A DNA stretch of 64,000 nt from Sulfurospirillum multivorans DSM 12446. GTDB taxonomy: Bacteria; Campylobacterota; Campylobacteria; Campylobacterales; Sulfurospirillaceae. The notes under the pieces are model-generated. The model saw only the letters and a program-made list of their open reading frames with translations, made no database searches and was not told where the DNA came from. The stretch lies in the NCBI RefSeq assembly GCF_000568815.1, contig NZ_CP007201.1, positions 2,365,654-2,429,653 on the forward strand, given 5' to 3'. Within the stretch, counting starts at the first letter, position 1, and every line of letters starts with the position of its first letter. Positions 63,207 through 64,000 of the stretch are shown here, piece after piece. Position numbers and translations under genes: made by a program.

Positions 63207-64000
63207 ATGAAATATGACGTTATCGTAATTGGTGGTGGACATGCGGGTATTGAAGCATCCTTAGCGTCCGCAAGGCTTGGGCATAAGACCCTTCTTATCT
63301 CTATTTTAGCAGAACAAATTGGTGCCGCTAGCTGTAATCCTGCTATTGGAGGACTTGCCAAAGGTCATTTGGTCAAAGAACTCGACGCGCTTGGCGGACA
63401 AATGGCGCTGGCAACCGATGCTGCAGGCATTCAATTTCGCACGTTAAATCTTTCAAAAGGCCCAGCAGTCAGAGGCAGTCGCGCGCAGATCGATATGGAC
63501 AGATACCGCATTTATATGCGTACCATCATCCTCAACACGGAGAACCTCAGTGTCGCCCAAGAAGTTGCGGACGAAATTCTCACCGAAGACGGCAAAGTCA
63601 CAGGCATCATCACCGCGATGGGCAACCACTACCACGCACAAAAAATTATCATCACCACGGGAACCTTTTTAAAAGGTCTGATTCACATTGGTGAATACAA
63701 ACACGAATCGGGACGTGTCGGAGAATTTCCCTCCATTAAACTTTCCGATTCCATCAAATCACTAGGGATTACGATGGGACGCCTCAAAACGGGTACGTGT
63801 GCACGCATCGATGCCAAAACGATTGATTTTTCCAAGATGGAGCTTCAACCAGGCGACGAGAATCCTCTTCCGTTTAGCTTTAGAACCGATCGTGCAAGCT
63901 TTAAACCATTTCAACTCCCTTGTTACATCGCTTATACGAACGAAGAAACACATACGATTATCGAAAGTAATTTTCACCGTGCCCCTCTGTTTACAGGGCA
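63207..64000 (+). CDS. mnmG: tRNA uridine-5-carboxymethylaminomethyl modification enzyme MnmG (partial, C-terminus outside window)
   Basis: The open frame runs to the window end. The N-terminus [18 protein letters not shown] is the FAD-binding signature of MnmG (GidA), followed by [32 protein letters not shown] and [12 protein letters not shown], all conserved. With MnmE it modifies U34 in certain tRNAs. ATG 63207 matches family starts; ATG 63198, three codons earlier in frame, is too close to GAAGG to be preferred. Confidence 0.95.
   Translation, partial: MKYDVIVIGGGHAGIEASLASARLGHKTLLISILAEQIGAASCNPAIGGLAKGHLVKELDALGGQMALATDAAGIQFRTLNLSKGPAVRGSRAQIDMDRYRIYMRTIILNTENLSVAQEVADEILTEDGKVTGIITAMGNHYHAQKIIITTGTFLKGLIHIGEYKHESGRVGEFPSIKLSDSIKSLGITMGRLKTGTCARIDAKTIDFSKMELQPGDENPLPFSFRTDRASFKPFQLPCYIAYTNEETHTIIESNFHRAPLFTG

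Noticed and set aside
1-64000. TTTACATGTAAA as a Chi, KOPS or dif-like polar signal
   Set aside because: The site is its own reverse complement and shows no strand preference, so it cannot give direction.
1-64000. TTTACATGTAAA as a normal transcription-factor operator
   Set aside because: About 39 of 41 copies lie inside coding sequence rather than near promoters. A role of the two intergenic copies as operators remains possible.
1-64000. Overlapping opposite-strand open frames inside long genes (e.g. within ftsH, manB, pxpC, dctM)
   Set aside because: They lack ribosome-binding sites and family motifs and simply mirror the codon pattern of the true genes.
1-64000. CRISPR arrays, tRNA/rRNA genes, insertion sequences or prophage
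   Set aside because: I looked for regular direct repeats, cloverleaf-like segments, transposase motifs and integrase motifs and saw none.

Overview
The window looks like chromosomal DNA of a free-living Campylobacterota (Epsilonproteobacteria), most likely Sulfurospirillum or a close relative. This rests on the ftsH-prmA-cheY-pglG order, a Campylobacter-type PglB oligosaccharyltransferase, histidine kinases with an HQWRQPL phospho-acceptor box, CcoS/CcoI for a cbb3 oxidase, a small c553-like cytochrome and moderately low GC. The genus is an inference. I see no rRNA, tRNA, CRISPR array or insertion sequence, and no gene-free stretch over 300 bp.

Layout. (1) 1-33268, minus strand: one almost unbroken gene array, read from right to left. 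It begins with an exonuclease gene and nucleotide-sugar genes (manB, rfbA, rfbB, ugd, manC, gmd, fcl, rfbF, rfbG, rfbJ-like, rfbH), interrupted by a periplasmic DNA ligase and by a fused MNT-HEPN protein. It continues through a flippase, glycosyltransferases, acyltransferases and epimerases, and reaches a lipid-linked initiation module and the pgl genes. It ends in housekeeping genes hisH, hisA, cheY, prmA, ftsH and a psd-like gene. (2) 33332-43868: lipid A acyltransferase, core glycosyltransferases, O-antigen ligase, heptosyltransferase, a fucosyltransferase-like gene and the heptose genes gmhA, hldE, gmhB. (3) 44018-53225: cytochrome c, ccoS/ccoI, an EAL protein, a drug/metabolite transporter, an HD/HD-GYP protein, tpx, pgeF and riboflavin synthase. 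(4) 53382-63086: a frameshifted chemoreceptor, then pxpCBA (5-oxoprolinase), a DctPQM TRAP transporter and a two-component system. (5) 63207-64000: start of mnmG.

Together the first two regions encode a large surface-glycan system. It makes GDP-mannose/fucose, CDP-dideoxyhexose, dTDP-4-keto-6-deoxyglucose, UDP-glucuronate and UDP-4-keto-6-deoxy-GlcNAc, assembles them on undecaprenyl phosphate, and delivers them to lipid A-core or, via PglB, to proteins.

The most striking signal is not a gene. A 12-bp palindrome, TTTACATGTAAA (core TACATGTA), occurs about 41 times, roughly 20-fold above a composition-based expectation. It lies inside at least 30 different genes, read as Leu-His-Val or Thr-Cys, and occurs in only two intergenic places. 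It resembles an uptake signal or a highly iterated palindrome. A second new-looking element is an intergenic hairpin family with fixed spacing (ACACG, 23 nt, CTACG) and covarying arms.
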